Positions 1 to 6,254 are shown, counted from the first letter of the stretch. The stretch: 7,295 nt of DNA from Dictyoglomaceae bacterium (GCA_028276205.1 JAPYWU010000070.1:1-7295), one strand, 5' to 3'. Notes: generated from the letters alone by a model not told the origin. Numbers and translations: made by a program.

Positions 1-1
1 T

Positions 2-850
2 CAAACAGAAAAGGCAATAAAGCAATATAAAATGTTCACTCAAGATGAAAAGATTTTAGTTGCTGTTTCTGGAGGAAAGGATAGTTTAGCTTTATGGGAT
101 ATTCTTATATCCTTAGGATATAAAGCTGATGGAATGTATATAGATCTTGGTATTGGTGAATATTCTGAAAAATCTAAAGAAAAGGTTAAAAAATATGCCA
201 ATAAAAAAGCTCTAAAATTACATATAATTTCACTAAAAGAGATTTATGGTCTCGGAATTGAAGAAATAGCAAAAAGAAATAAAAAAGTTCCATGCTCTAC
301 ATGTGGAGTAATTAAAAGATATATAATGAATTTAACAGCAAGAGAATTAGGTTATAATGCGATAGCCACCGGCCATAACTTGGATGATGAAGCTGCAACT
401 CTTCTTGGTAATATTCTACATTGGCAAATAGATTATTTAGAGGTTCAAGAACCTATTCATAAAGAAGAAGGATATTTTGTAAGAAAAGTGAAACCTCTAT
501 ATAGACTAACAGAAATAGAAACATCCGCATACTGCATAATAAAAAAGATAGATTATATAATTGATGAATGCCCTATGTCTCATGATGCAAGATCTCTCAT
601 GTATAAAGAATCCCTTAATATTTTAGAAAACAAATCTCCCGGCACAAAAGAACATTTCTATTATGGTTTTTTAGAAAAGGGTATTAAATATATCAAAAGA
701 CAAGAAGAAAAAATAGAATTAAAAAATTGTCAAATCTGTGGAGAACCTACAACTAAGGATATATGCGTATTTTGCAAACAAATGGAAAAGGCTCACCTAA
801 ATTCCTTAGATATTAAAAATTCTATAGAAAGGCTCAAATCACAACAATAG
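2..850 (+). CDS. ttuA: TtuA-like tRNA 2-thiolation ATP-pyrophosphatase (5' partial)
   Basis: This is an ATP-pyrophosphatase of the TtcA/TtuA family. TtuA activates U54/T54 of tRNA by adenylation and inserts sulfur to give 2-thioribothymidine, which stabilises tRNA in thermophiles. Counting the ATG at 32 as residue 1, the PP-loop SGGKDS is at 13-18 and GHNLDDE at 114-120. Cys88 and Cys91 (PCSTCG) with Cys180 (ECPMS) match the three [4Fe-4S] ligands of TtuA. A C-terminal zinc finger has Cys233, Cys236, Cys245 and Cys248. The frame is open upstream to the window edge and reads QTEKAIKQYKMF, as found just before the PP-loop in full-length TtuA proteins. The true start, and the usual N-terminal CxxC zinc finger, therefore lie outside the window, and the ATG at 32 is internal. 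The end overlaps the convergent JAMM gene by 17 bp. The family is certain; TtuA rather than TtcA is well supported by the second zinc finger. Confidence 0.9.
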   Translation, partial: QTEKAIKQYKMFTQDEKILVAVSGGKDSLALWDILISLGYKADGMYIDLGIGEYSEKSKEKVKKYANKKALKLHIISLKEIYGLGIEEIAKRNKKVPCSTCGVIKRYIMNLTARELGYNAIATGHNLDDEAATLLGNILHWQIDYLEVQEPIHKEEGYFVRKVKPLYRLTEIETSAYCIIKKIDYIIDECPMSHDARSLMYKESLNILENKSPGTKEHFYYGFLEKGIKYIKRQEEKIELKNCQICGEPTTKDICVFCKQMEKAHLNSLDIKNSIERLKSQQ

Positions 851-1256
851 ATATGTTATCATTAAGTATATTATTATTCCAAATATAGCTTTTTATATCT
901 AAGAATAATCCATCTTTTAATTTAATAGATATGATCAAATAAAAAATATCTTTTAACATATGATTTATATCATCCAGAGAAGGATATACGCCCTTCTCTG
1001 GATGAGTATGGTAAACTCCTAACATCTTTAAGCGGTTTTTCTCCATATCTCTAAATACATAAAGCTCATCTAAAGGATCTATTAAATAGCTATTATAAGG
1101 CGTTAAAGAAGCATTTTTTACCTTATAAACTTTCTCTATTATAAACTTATCTTCCTTTATAGTTCCTCCAAAGATACCACAAGCCTCTTTTGGATACTCA
1201 TCAATACCATGATTAATCACAAACTTTAATTGATCTTTTGCCAAAATTATTTTCAT
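834..1256 (-). CDS. JAMM/MPN+ (Mov34/PAD-1) zinc metalloprotease
   Basis: This is a complete 140-residue single-domain JAMM protein. Visible catalytic residues are Glu24 (KEACGIFGG), His83 and His85 (YHTHP), and Ser93 with Asp96 (SLDD), giving the E...HxHx7SxxD zinc site without gaps. Bacterial relatives such as Mec+ and QbsD remove amino acids from the C-terminus of ubiquitin-like sulfur carriers; others resemble deubiquitinases. No signal peptide is present, so the protein is probably cytoplasmic. The ATG directly follows the TAA of the radical SAM gene (TAAATG), which implies translational coupling, and a GGGG run just upstream serves as a weak ribosome binding site. Its 3' end overlaps the convergent ttuA-like gene by 17 bp. 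The substrate cannot be read from sequence. A TtuB/ThiS-type carrier is the natural guess, given the neighbouring gene, but that is inference. Confidence 0.88.
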   Translation of the reverse strand: MKIILAKDQLKFVINHGIDEYPKEACGIFGGTIKEDKFIIEKVYKVKNASLTPYNSYLIDPLDELYVFRDMEKNRLKMLGVYHTHPEKGVYPSLDDINHMLKDIFYLIISIKLKDGLFLDIKSYIWNNNILNDNISIVVI

Positions 1257-2243
1257 TTATTTCCCCATCGCAGTCAAAACCTTAGGACAATAAGGATCAG
1301 GTTTTCTCAAATCTCCATTAATTATCCAAGATCTTGCATAACAACCACCCTCACAAAAATTCAATACTTTACAATCATAACAATAATTAGTTCTTTCTTT
1401 AAGCTCTTTATATAAAGGATTTTTTAATATATCATTGATTGCCTCTCTTAATGATTTCGTTCTAATCTCTGCTATAGGAATATCAATAACATCACAAATT
1501 AGTATATCTCCTGTAGGGGCAAGATCAATATAATCAAAAGCATGACATTTATCCACAAAAACATTTTTAGGAAGGTCTAAAAGTTTAAGAAAAGGTGCAC
1601 ACCAAATATTTACTTTATAGTATTCTTCTACTGCTTTAATCGATAATTCCTTTATGCTTTCTAAAATTCTTGATGAATCAAGATAAATATGAGTTTTCTT
1701 AGCTTCACCTGAAGGGATTACAGGAATAACACAAAGTTCCTTAGCAAGATTTTTCTTAGCAAAATCTACCATGTTAGGTAAATCTATATAATTAAACGTA
1801 GAAATAGAGAAAATTATAGAATAAGATATATCTAATTTGTTAAGTAGTTCTAATTTTTTCAATAAAATATCAAAGGTTCCTTTTCCCCTCATTTTTTCAT
1901 AAATCTCTTTATTACTTCCATCAACAGAAACATAAACATAGATATCATTTTCCTTTATAAATTTTGCTTTTTCATAATCTAAAAGAAGAAGATTCGTATT
2001 TATAGAGACATTTAAATCTAATTTCTTAGCCTTAGCTATATAATCAAATAGTTCAGGGATTAATAGAGTCTCCCCTCCTGTAAAATCAATTTGAGTAAAA
2101 TTTAATTCTTTCAATTCTTCTATTAATTTTAATCCTCTTTCTTTTGATATTTTTTTCTCCCAATTTCTTGCATGTACATAACAATGTGGACAATTCAAAT
2201 TACATTTAGTGTCTAAAATCCAAATTATTTCGGTAAAGAAGAT
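1257..2243 (-). CDS. Radical SAM enzyme with C-terminal SPASM domain
   Basis: The protein is about 328 residues when counted from the proposed AUC at 2243. The SAM-binding cluster motif CxxxCxxC is at Cys14, Cys18 and Cys21 (CNLNCPHC), followed by GGET at 56-59 and the strand motif YVSVDGS near 103-109. The C-terminus carries a complete SPASM pattern: Cys233-x11-Gly-x4-Cys250, then Cys288-x2-Cys291-x5-Cys297-x3-Cys301, then Cys319. That implies two auxiliary [4Fe-4S] clusters. SPASM enzymes mature peptides or proteins (PqqE, anaerobic sulfatase-maturating enzymes) or modify cofactor-linked proteins. The target here is unknown, and I saw no convincing precursor-peptide ORF in the 320 bp upstream. 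The gene is first in an operon with the JAMM protease. The first in-frame TTG, at 2198, falls inside the CxxxCxxC motif and would delete Cys14, so the start must lie upstream. No standard start codon exists between the stop at 2267-2265 and Cys14. AUC at 2243 is chosen because GGAGG lies exactly 5 nt before it. Confidence 0.85.
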   Translation of the reverse strand: MFFTEIIWILDTKCNLNCPHCYVHARNWEKKISKERGLKLIEELKELNFTQIDFTGGETLLIPELFDYIAKAKKLDLNVSINTNLLLLDYEKAKFIKENDIYVYVSVDGSNKEIYEKMRGKGTFDILLKKLELLNKLDISYSIIFSISTFNYIDLPNMVDFAKKNLAKELCVIPVIPSGEAKKTHIYLDSSRILESIKELSIKAVEEYYKVNIWCAPFLKLLDLPKNVFVDKCHAFDYIDLAPTGDILICDVIDIPIAEIRTKSLREAINDILKNPLYKELKERTNYCYDCKVLNFCEGGCYARSWIINGDLRKPDPYCPKVLTAMGK

Positions 2244-2253
2244 ATCAACCTCC
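2244..2253 (-). promoter_or_regulatory. Ribosome binding site deciding the radical SAM start
   Basis: On the minus strand GGAGG occupies 2253-2249, within AAAAAGGGAGG, and is followed by the 5-nt spacer TTGAT and then ATC at 2243-2241. The amylase gene uses the same GGAGG with the same 5-nt spacer before its ATG. The TTG inside the spacer is out of frame and reaches a stop after seven codons. The ATA and ATT codons further down (2228-2223) lie 20 nt or more from the site. Confidence 0.6.
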
Positions 2254-2291
2254 CTTTTTAAGATTTAAATTATTTATTTTAGAGTATTTAA

Positions 2292-2320
2292 AGTTTACAA
2301 CCTATAATAAAATTTGTCAA
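2292..2320 (-). promoter_or_regulatory. Predicted promoter of the radical SAM-JAMM operon
   Basis: On the minus strand a perfect -35 TTGACA (2320-2315) is followed, after a 17-nt spacer, by TAAACT (2297-2292), which matches the -10 consensus at four of six positions. An A/T-rich run lies just upstream of the -35. Transcription would start near 2285, giving a short leader of about 40 nt that includes the GGAGG site. The geometry is ideal; the weak -10 limits confidence. Confidence 0.55.
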
Positions 2321-2423
2321 AAAAAATGGTATCAGCTATTTAAAAAATAAATTTTCAGAGATTTATAAACCTCATCCTAAATAAATATTAAGAATACAAT
2401 AATGTAACTAATAACATATTTAT

Positions 2424-2451
2424 TTGACATAAAAAATTAATCTGTGATAAT
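2424..2451 (+). promoter_or_regulatory. Predicted promoter of the amylase gene
   Basis: A perfect -35 TTGACA (2424-2429) is followed by a 16-nt spacer and GATAAT (2446-2451), one mismatch from TATAAT. An extended -10 TG dinucleotide lies at 2443-2444. Initiation near 2458 would give a leader of roughly 105 nt, long for a simple gene. That leader contains the hairpin at 2483-2520 and the palindrome at 2535-2552. Confidence 0.65.
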
Positions 2452-2478
2452 CTTAATACCAAGAAGCGTAGGGTAGGT

Positions 2479-2522
2479 AAAAAAGCCCGGACGAGTGTAA
2501 ACAACATACTCTCCGGGCTTCT
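2479..2522 (-). terminator. GC-rich hairpin reading as a minus-strand intrinsic terminator
   Basis: AAGCCCGGA (2483-2491) pairs perfectly with TCCGGGCTT (2512-2520). After one bulged C (2492), GAGTGT (2493-2498) pairs with ATACTC (2506-2511) with one G-T wobble, closing a 7-nt loop. Read on the minus strand, the GC-rich stem runs straight into six T residues (complement of 2484-2479), the standard rho-independent layout. Read on the plus strand, no T run follows, so it should not stop amylase transcription. It lies in the amylase leader, upstream of the radical SAM promoter. It would therefore stop antisense transcripts coming through the amylase gene, or act as a 5' stabilising hairpin on the amylase mRNA. 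The structure is clear; the function is inferred. Confidence 0.7.
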
Positions 2523-2534
2523 AAAATTTATCTT

Positions 2535-2552
2535 TATTAACACATGTTAATA
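2535..2552. repeat. Perfect 18-bp palindrome (8-bp arms) at the amylase ribosome binding site
   Basis: TATTAACA (2535-2542) and TGTTAATA (2545-2552) are exact inverted copies separated by CA. The right arm ends directly at the GGGAGG of the amylase ribosome binding site (GGAGG 2554-2558). It may be an operator for a dimeric repressor acting as a roadblock about 80 nt after initiation. It may instead form a weak RNA hairpin next to the site that affects translation. It lacks the central CG typical of LacI-family operators and is unlike the GH4 operator half-sites in this window. Confidence 0.5.
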
Positions 2553-2563
2553 GGGAGGAAACA

Positions 2564-4051
2564 ATGATTAAAAAATCAAAATACATTATAATCTTTTTAT
2601 TTATAACCCTTTTATTTTTATTCTATGCCCATGGATATAATTTACCTTGGTACAAGGACGCAACTTTTTATGAGATTTTCGTAAGATCTTTTGCTGATAG
2701 TGATGGGGACAAGGTGGGAGATTTAAAAGGATTAACTAATAAATTAGACTATCTAAAAGAACTTAATATAGATGGTATATGGTTAATGCCCATTTTTACG
2801 TCTGTAAGTTATCATGGATATGATGTAATTGACTATTATGATATTCATCCAGCATATGGAAATATGGAAGATTTTGAAGAATTAATTAAAGAAGCCCATA
2901 AGAAAAATATAAAAGTAATTATTGATTTAGTTGTAAATCATACCTCATCCCGTAATCCTTGGTTTATAAGTGCATCAAATTCTTATACCTCCCCATATAG
3001 AGATTATTATATTTGGAGTAATACAAAACCAAATTACAACTCTAATTTTTGGTACTATAAAAATACTGGTTATTACTATGCTTTCTTTTGGTCTGAAATG
3101 CCTGATCTAAATTTTGATAATCCAAAGGTAAGAGAAGAAGTCAAAAAAATAGCTAAATTTTGGCTTGAAAAAGGTGTAGACGGATTTAGACTTGATGCTG
3201 TAAAGCATATATATGACGATGATAATAAAAACATATCATGGTGGAAAGAGTTTTATGATTATTTAAAAGGTATTAAACCAGATGTATATCTTGTAGGGGA
3301 AGTCTGGGACAATGAGTATGTGATAGCAGAATACTATAAGTCACTTCCATCTCTTTTTAACTTTCCCCTTTCAGATAAAATTATGAATTCTGTAGCAAAC
3401 CAAAGAGATTTAGGAATATGCGATTTTTTAGAAATGGAAAAAGAGATGTTTAAAGAAAATAATTCAGAATTTACAGATGCTACTTTTTTAAGAAATCATG
3501 ATCAAGTTAGAGTAAGAACATCTTTCGGGGGTAGTATTGATAAAAGTCTACTTGCAGGTTCCATATATCTAACTCTTCCTGGAACTCCCTTTATATATTA
3601 TGGTGAAGAAATAGGAATGGAGGGAGCAAAACCAGACGAATACATAAGAGAACCTTATAAATGGACCGACCAAATGAATTCCGAAGAACAAACCTATTGG
3701 ATAAAGCCAAAATATAATATTCCCAACAATGGTATATCTTATGCTACAGAAAAATTAGATAAGAACAGTATATTTAACCACTATAAACTACTTCTTAAAT
3801 TAAGGAAAGATTATAAGGCTTTATCTTTAGGAGAAATGAAAAAGATTAATCTGAATGATAAAAGTTTATTAGCATACCTTAGAGAAATGGATAATGAAAA
3901 AATATTAGTAATACATAATCTTAATAGGGTAGAAAATACGATAAGCTTAAACTTTAATTTTAAGAATATTCTCTATTCAAGAAATGCCAATATAAAAGAT
4001 AATAAAATAATTTTAGGTCCCTTTAGTAGCATCATAATTGAAGTTCAATAA
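2564..4051 (+). CDS. Secreted GH13 alpha-amylase-type glycoside hydrolase (MPDLN, GH13_36-like)
   Basis: This 495-residue enzyme of family GH13 hydrolyses alpha-glucosidic bonds in starch-like glucans. A signal peptide is visible: Lys3, Lys4 and Lys6, a hydrophobic core at 7-21, and AHG before a likely signal peptidase I cut after Gly24. It has no lipobox cysteine, so it is probably released or simply membrane-anchored. The conserved regions are intact: DLVVNH (121-126), GFRLDAVKH with nucleophile Asp211, GEVW with acid/base Glu246, and RNHD with transition-state stabiliser Asp313. DSDGDKVGD (45-53) resembles the calcium loop of oligo-1,6-glucosidase relatives. MPDLN at 179-183 marks the group intermediate between oligo-1,6-glucosidases and neopullulanases (GH13_36), which from memory includes Dictyoglomus AmyC of similar size. 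A beta-sandwich C-terminal domain follows residue ~400. The ATG has GGAGG 5 nt upstream. The 3' end overlaps the convergent kinase gene by 39 bp. Exact specificity is not readable from sequence. Confidence 0.93.
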   Translation: MIKKSKYIIIFLFITLLFLFYAHGYNLPWYKDATFYEIFVRSFADSDGDKVGDLKGLTNKLDYLKELNIDGIWLMPIFTSVSYHGYDVIDYYDIHPAYGNMEDFEELIKEAHKKNIKVIIDLVVNHTSSRNPWFISASNSYTSPYRDYYIWSNTKPNYNSNFWYYKNTGYYYAFFWSEMPDLNFDNPKVREEVKKIAKFWLEKGVDGFRLDAVKHIYDDDNKNISWWKEFYDYLKGIKPDVYLVGEVWDNEYVIAEYYKSLPSLFNFPLSDKIMNSVANQRDLGICDFLEMEKEMFKENNSEFTDATFLRNHDQVRVRTSFGGSIDKSLLAGSIYLTLPGTPFIYYGEEIGMEGAKPDEYIREPYKWTDQMNSEEQTYWIKPKYNIPNNGISYATEKLDKNSIFNHYKLLLKLRKDYKALSLGEMKKINLNDKSLLAYLREMDNEKILVIHNLNRVENTISLNFNFKNILYSRNANIKDNKIILGPFSSIIIEVQ

Positions 4052-4993
4052 TTTTTCCCAGATTTTACTATCTACCATATAGCCTGCTTTCTCATAAGCA
4101 ATTAAAGCAGCTCCTACCGCTGGAGGAATTCTAAGAAGTACTACTTTACTTTTTTCTGCATACATTTTCATTTTTGATTGAATATACTCAGGAAGCCAAC
4201 TTGCCCCCTTATATATGCTTCCTGCTAAAACTACAGGCGTTTCATCTTCCAACAAATCTAACTTTTGCATCAAATTATAAGCAGAAATTACTGTCTCATC
4301 TACAATTTTTTCTACAATTCTCCTTGCTACTTTATCCCCTCTTCTTACACACTCAAAAAGTAAAGGAGCAAGTCCTAAGGCTTTATGATATTCTTCAGAG
4401 TTATAATACAATCTTTTAGCAAGTTCATTATAGTCCTTTGCAGAAAAATACTTCAATACTTCATTTTCAAGGAGAGTTTTCTCCCCTCTGCCATCATAAG
4501 ATCTAAAAGCATAGAATAACATCTCTTGTACTACAGATGAAGCACCTCCCCAATCTCCAAAAATATATCCTTCCCCAAAATATCTATATGATCTTCCATC
4601 CTTTGATCTTCCATATCCATTATTCCCTGTGCCCATTATTATAATCACACCCCAAAACTCCCTATTTCCAGCCCTTAAAGCAATAGGAGCATCATTTTCA
4701 ATAACTAAATCCTTAGATATGTTTAACGATCTTGCTTCTTTCTCCAACATCTCAAAATCCTCTGGAAAATCCGCACCTGCAAGTCCAAAACATGCAAAAT
4801 CAAATATAATATTTCCTATTTTTTCTTTAGCCTTATCTATAGCTAATAACCAATTTTTCTTTGCCTTTTCGATACCTATACCCTCATAATTTCCAGGACC
4901 AGATCTCCCAAATCCCACAATTTCTCCTTTTTCATTTAAAATAATAGCCTCTGTTTTTGTGCCTCCTGCATCCAATCCAAGAAAGTATTTCAT
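4013..4993 (-). CDS. BadF/BadG/N-acetylglucosamine-kinase-type sugar kinase
   Basis: This 326-residue ASKHA-fold ATPase is placed by Pfam-type motifs in the BadF/BadG/BcrA/BcrD family, whose sugar branch includes N-acetylglucosamine kinase. Phosphate-1 motif GLDAGGTKT is at 6-14, the probable catalytic base is Asp101 in VIENDAP, phosphate-2 GTGN is at 121-124, and the adenosine motif VVLAGSIYKG is at 254-263. FGDWGGAS (145-152) followed by DGRG (167-170) is typical of the sugar-kinase branch. It lacks the cysteine cluster of benzoyl-CoA reductase activators, so that role is unlikely. It follows the GH4 gene by 10 nt, and its AGGGAG site (5005-5000) overlaps the GH4 stop codon, so the two are co-translated. 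The partner suggests the kinase makes the 6-phosphorylated glycoside, or phosphorylates the released sugar. The substrate is unproven. Its 3' end overlaps the convergent amylase by 39 bp. Confidence 0.85.
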   Translation of the reverse strand: MKYFLGLDAGGTKTEAIILNEKGEIVGFGRSGPGNYEGIGIEKAKKNWLLAIDKAKEKIGNIIFDFACFGLAGADFPEDFEMLEKEARSLNISKDLVIENDAPIALRAGNREFWGVIIIMGTGNNGYGRSKDGRSYRYFGEGYIFGDWGGASSVVQEMLFYAFRSYDGRGEKTLLENEVLKYFSAKDYNELAKRLYYNSEEYHKALGLAPLLFECVRRGDKVARRIVEKIVDETVISAYNLMQKLDLLEDETPVVLAGSIYKGASWLPEYIQSKMKMYAEKSKVVLLRIPPAVGAALIAYEKAGYMVDSKIWEKLLNFNYDATKGT

Positions 4994-5003
4994 ATATTTC
5001 TCC

Positions 5004-6254
5004 CTAACTTAATTTTGGAAAATATTCTTTATTTTCTTCTATTAATCTATTAAGTACTTTTTCAGCAAGAGTAAATGAAGAGATTAAAGGGTGTTGCGCA
5101 AGAGCAAAAACAGCCTTTCTATATGAACCTTCCATAGCAGACTCTATTGTTAATCTCTCATATACTTTTACCGCCTGTATAATTCCTTTAACTTCAATAG
5201 GTAAATCTCCTATAATATATCTTTGAAATATATCATGCTTTATGTAAACAGGTATCTCTACCACTGAATCCTCTGGAAGATCCCTTATAACCCCATTATT
5301 CATAACATTTATTATCTGAAATCCTTCTTTCAAACCTAAAAGATGCATAATCAAATTAACAGCGGATGTTGAGTAATAGGCTCCGCCTCTTTTTGAAAGT
5401 TCCACTGGTTTAGTATCTACCTTAGGATCACTATATATTTTCAATAACTCTTCTTCTACTTTCATTACTTCTTCTGCCCTTTTGGGTTTATGTTTTAATT
5501 CTTCCACTTTTTCTTCTCTAAAAAAGTAATATCTCAGATAATAATTGGGGAATAAACTTAAAATATCTATAATTCTCTTTTCCTCTTCCGATACTTTCTC
5601 TTTTGCCATATTTAATAAATATTGAGTTTTATCTTCTCCTTTTATAAATATTCTTCTCACAAAACTTAAATGATTAAGACCAAAATAGTCTAAAAAAACA
5701 TCTTCTAAGCTTACACCTGCTAAATCAGCAAAAAATTTCTGGAAATTTATAGGCACATTACATAAACCTATAGCCTTCACTTTTGTATATCTGAGAAGCA
5801 TCTCTGTAATTATTCCAGAAGGATTAGTAAAATTGATAAACCAAGCTTTAGGAGCGTATTTTTCTACCTTTTTTGCTATATCATAAACCACTGGTATAGT
5901 TCTAAGGGCATTTGCAAATCCACCTGCCCCTGTAGTCTCTTGTCCTAAAAGATTAAATTCTAAAGGAATGGTTTCATCTAAGAGTCTTGCTTTATTTCCT
6001 CCAACCCTTATTTGATTTATTATAAAATCAGCACCTTCTAAATTTTCTTCCAAGTTTGTACTTTTTAAAAATTCAATTTCTGCTTTTGCTTTTTTAGCCA
6101 TCCTTAAGAGAAAATCATACACAATATTTAATCTTTCAGTATTAATATCAACAAGAACTATTCTTAAAGGATGAACCTCTTGCCAAATATTAAAAAATCC
6201 TTCAATTAATTCCGGGGTATATGTACTACCCCCACCAATAACTACTACTTTCAT
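5004..6254 (-). CDS. GH4 6-phospho-glycosidase (probably 6-phospho-beta-glucosidase)
   Basis: This 416-residue enzyme has the full GH4 layout. These enzymes use NAD+ and a divalent metal (usually Mn2+) and cleave by oxidation at C3, elimination and re-addition of water. The Rossmann motif VVVIGGGSTYTPEL is at residues 3-16. GQETTGAGGFANALRTIP (104-121), NPSG (144-147), metal ligands Cys165 (GLCNVP) and His195 (GLNHLSF), a candidate catalytic tyrosine at 238-239, and RGGAYYS (289-295) are all present. GLCNVP matches the CelF/LicH/BglT phospho-beta-glucosidase branch rather than the CHS form of MelA/AglA alpha-galactosidases and alpha-glucosidases. The protein is cytoplasmic. The start is ATG with GGAGG (6268-6264) 9 nt upstream. 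It is the first gene of an operon with the sugar kinase and has its own near-consensus promoter. Family is very firm, linkage specificity less so. No PTS gene is visible here, so the phosphate must come from elsewhere, plausibly the kinase. Confidence 0.93.
   Translation of the reverse strand: MKVVVIGGGSTYTPELIEGFFNIWQEVHPLRIVLVDINTERLNIVYDFLLRMAKKAKAEIEFLKSTNLEENLEGADFIINQIRVGGNKARLLDETIPLEFNLLGQETTGAGGFANALRTIPVVYDIAKKVEKYAPKAWFINFTNPSGIITEMLLRYTKVKAIGLCNVPINFQKFFADLAGVSLEDVFLDYFGLNHLSFVRRIFIKGEDKTQYLLNMAKEKVSEEEKRIIDILSLFPNYYLRYYFFREEKVEELKHKPKRAEEVMKVEEELLKIYSDPKVDTKPVELSKRGGAYYSTSAVNLIMHLLGLKEGFQIINVMNNGVIRDLPEDSVVEIPVYIKHDIFQRYIIGDLPIEVKGIIQAVKVYERLTIESAMEGSYRKAVFALAQHPLISSFTLAEKVLNRLIEENKEYFPKLS

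Larger units (their letters stand above)
2244..2563. other. Divergent control region between radical SAM operon and amylase
   Basis: This 320-bp gap without a credible gene separates two divergently transcribed genes. It contains a promoter for each direction, a strong hairpin in the amylase leader and a palindrome at the amylase ribosome binding site, all listed separately. The central stretch, about 2321-2423, is very AT-rich with A and T runs. I see no further repeat, ORF or recognisable operator in it. It could carry UP-elements for both promoters. Confidence 0.7.

Noticed and set aside
1230..1415. 61-residue plus-strand ORF
   Set aside because: It lies antisense to the start of the JAMM gene and the end of the radical SAM gene, both with full family motifs. 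Its translation has no recognisable motif.
1257..2198. TTG at 2198 as the radical SAM start
   Set aside because: It falls within the CxxxCxxC motif and would delete the first cluster cysteine; it also lacks a ribosome binding site at a sensible distance.
2483..2530. Leader hairpin as a plus-strand attenuator of the amylase
   Set aside because: The sequence after the stem on the plus strand is mixed A/T without a U run; the U run exists only on the minus strand.
2544..2567. Seven-codon upstream ORF (ATG 2544 to TGA 2567) overlapping the amylase ATG as ATGA
   Set aside because: The coupling geometry is attractive, but there is no ribosome binding site before it and the ORF spans the amylase Shine-Dalgarno site itself. 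Chance is likelier, since its ATG is part of the palindrome.
4084..4110. Inverted repeat CTGCTTT/AAAGCAG as a terminator for the amylase
   Set aside because: It has only a 7-bp stem with a 13-nt loop, lies inside the kinase coding sequence and has no T run on either strand.
4174..4419. 81-residue plus-strand ORF
   Set aside because: It is antisense to the well-conserved kinase gene, has no ribosome binding site and no recognisable motif.
4629..4889. 86-residue plus-strand ORF
   Set aside because: It is a shadow of the kinase ATP-binding half on the opposite strand.
4013..4993. Kinase as a benzoyl-CoA or 2-hydroxyacyl-CoA dehydratase activator (BadF/HgdC role)
   Set aside because: It lacks the cluster-binding cysteines and has sugar-kinase-branch motifs. 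Its operon partner is a glycosidase, not a dehydratase.
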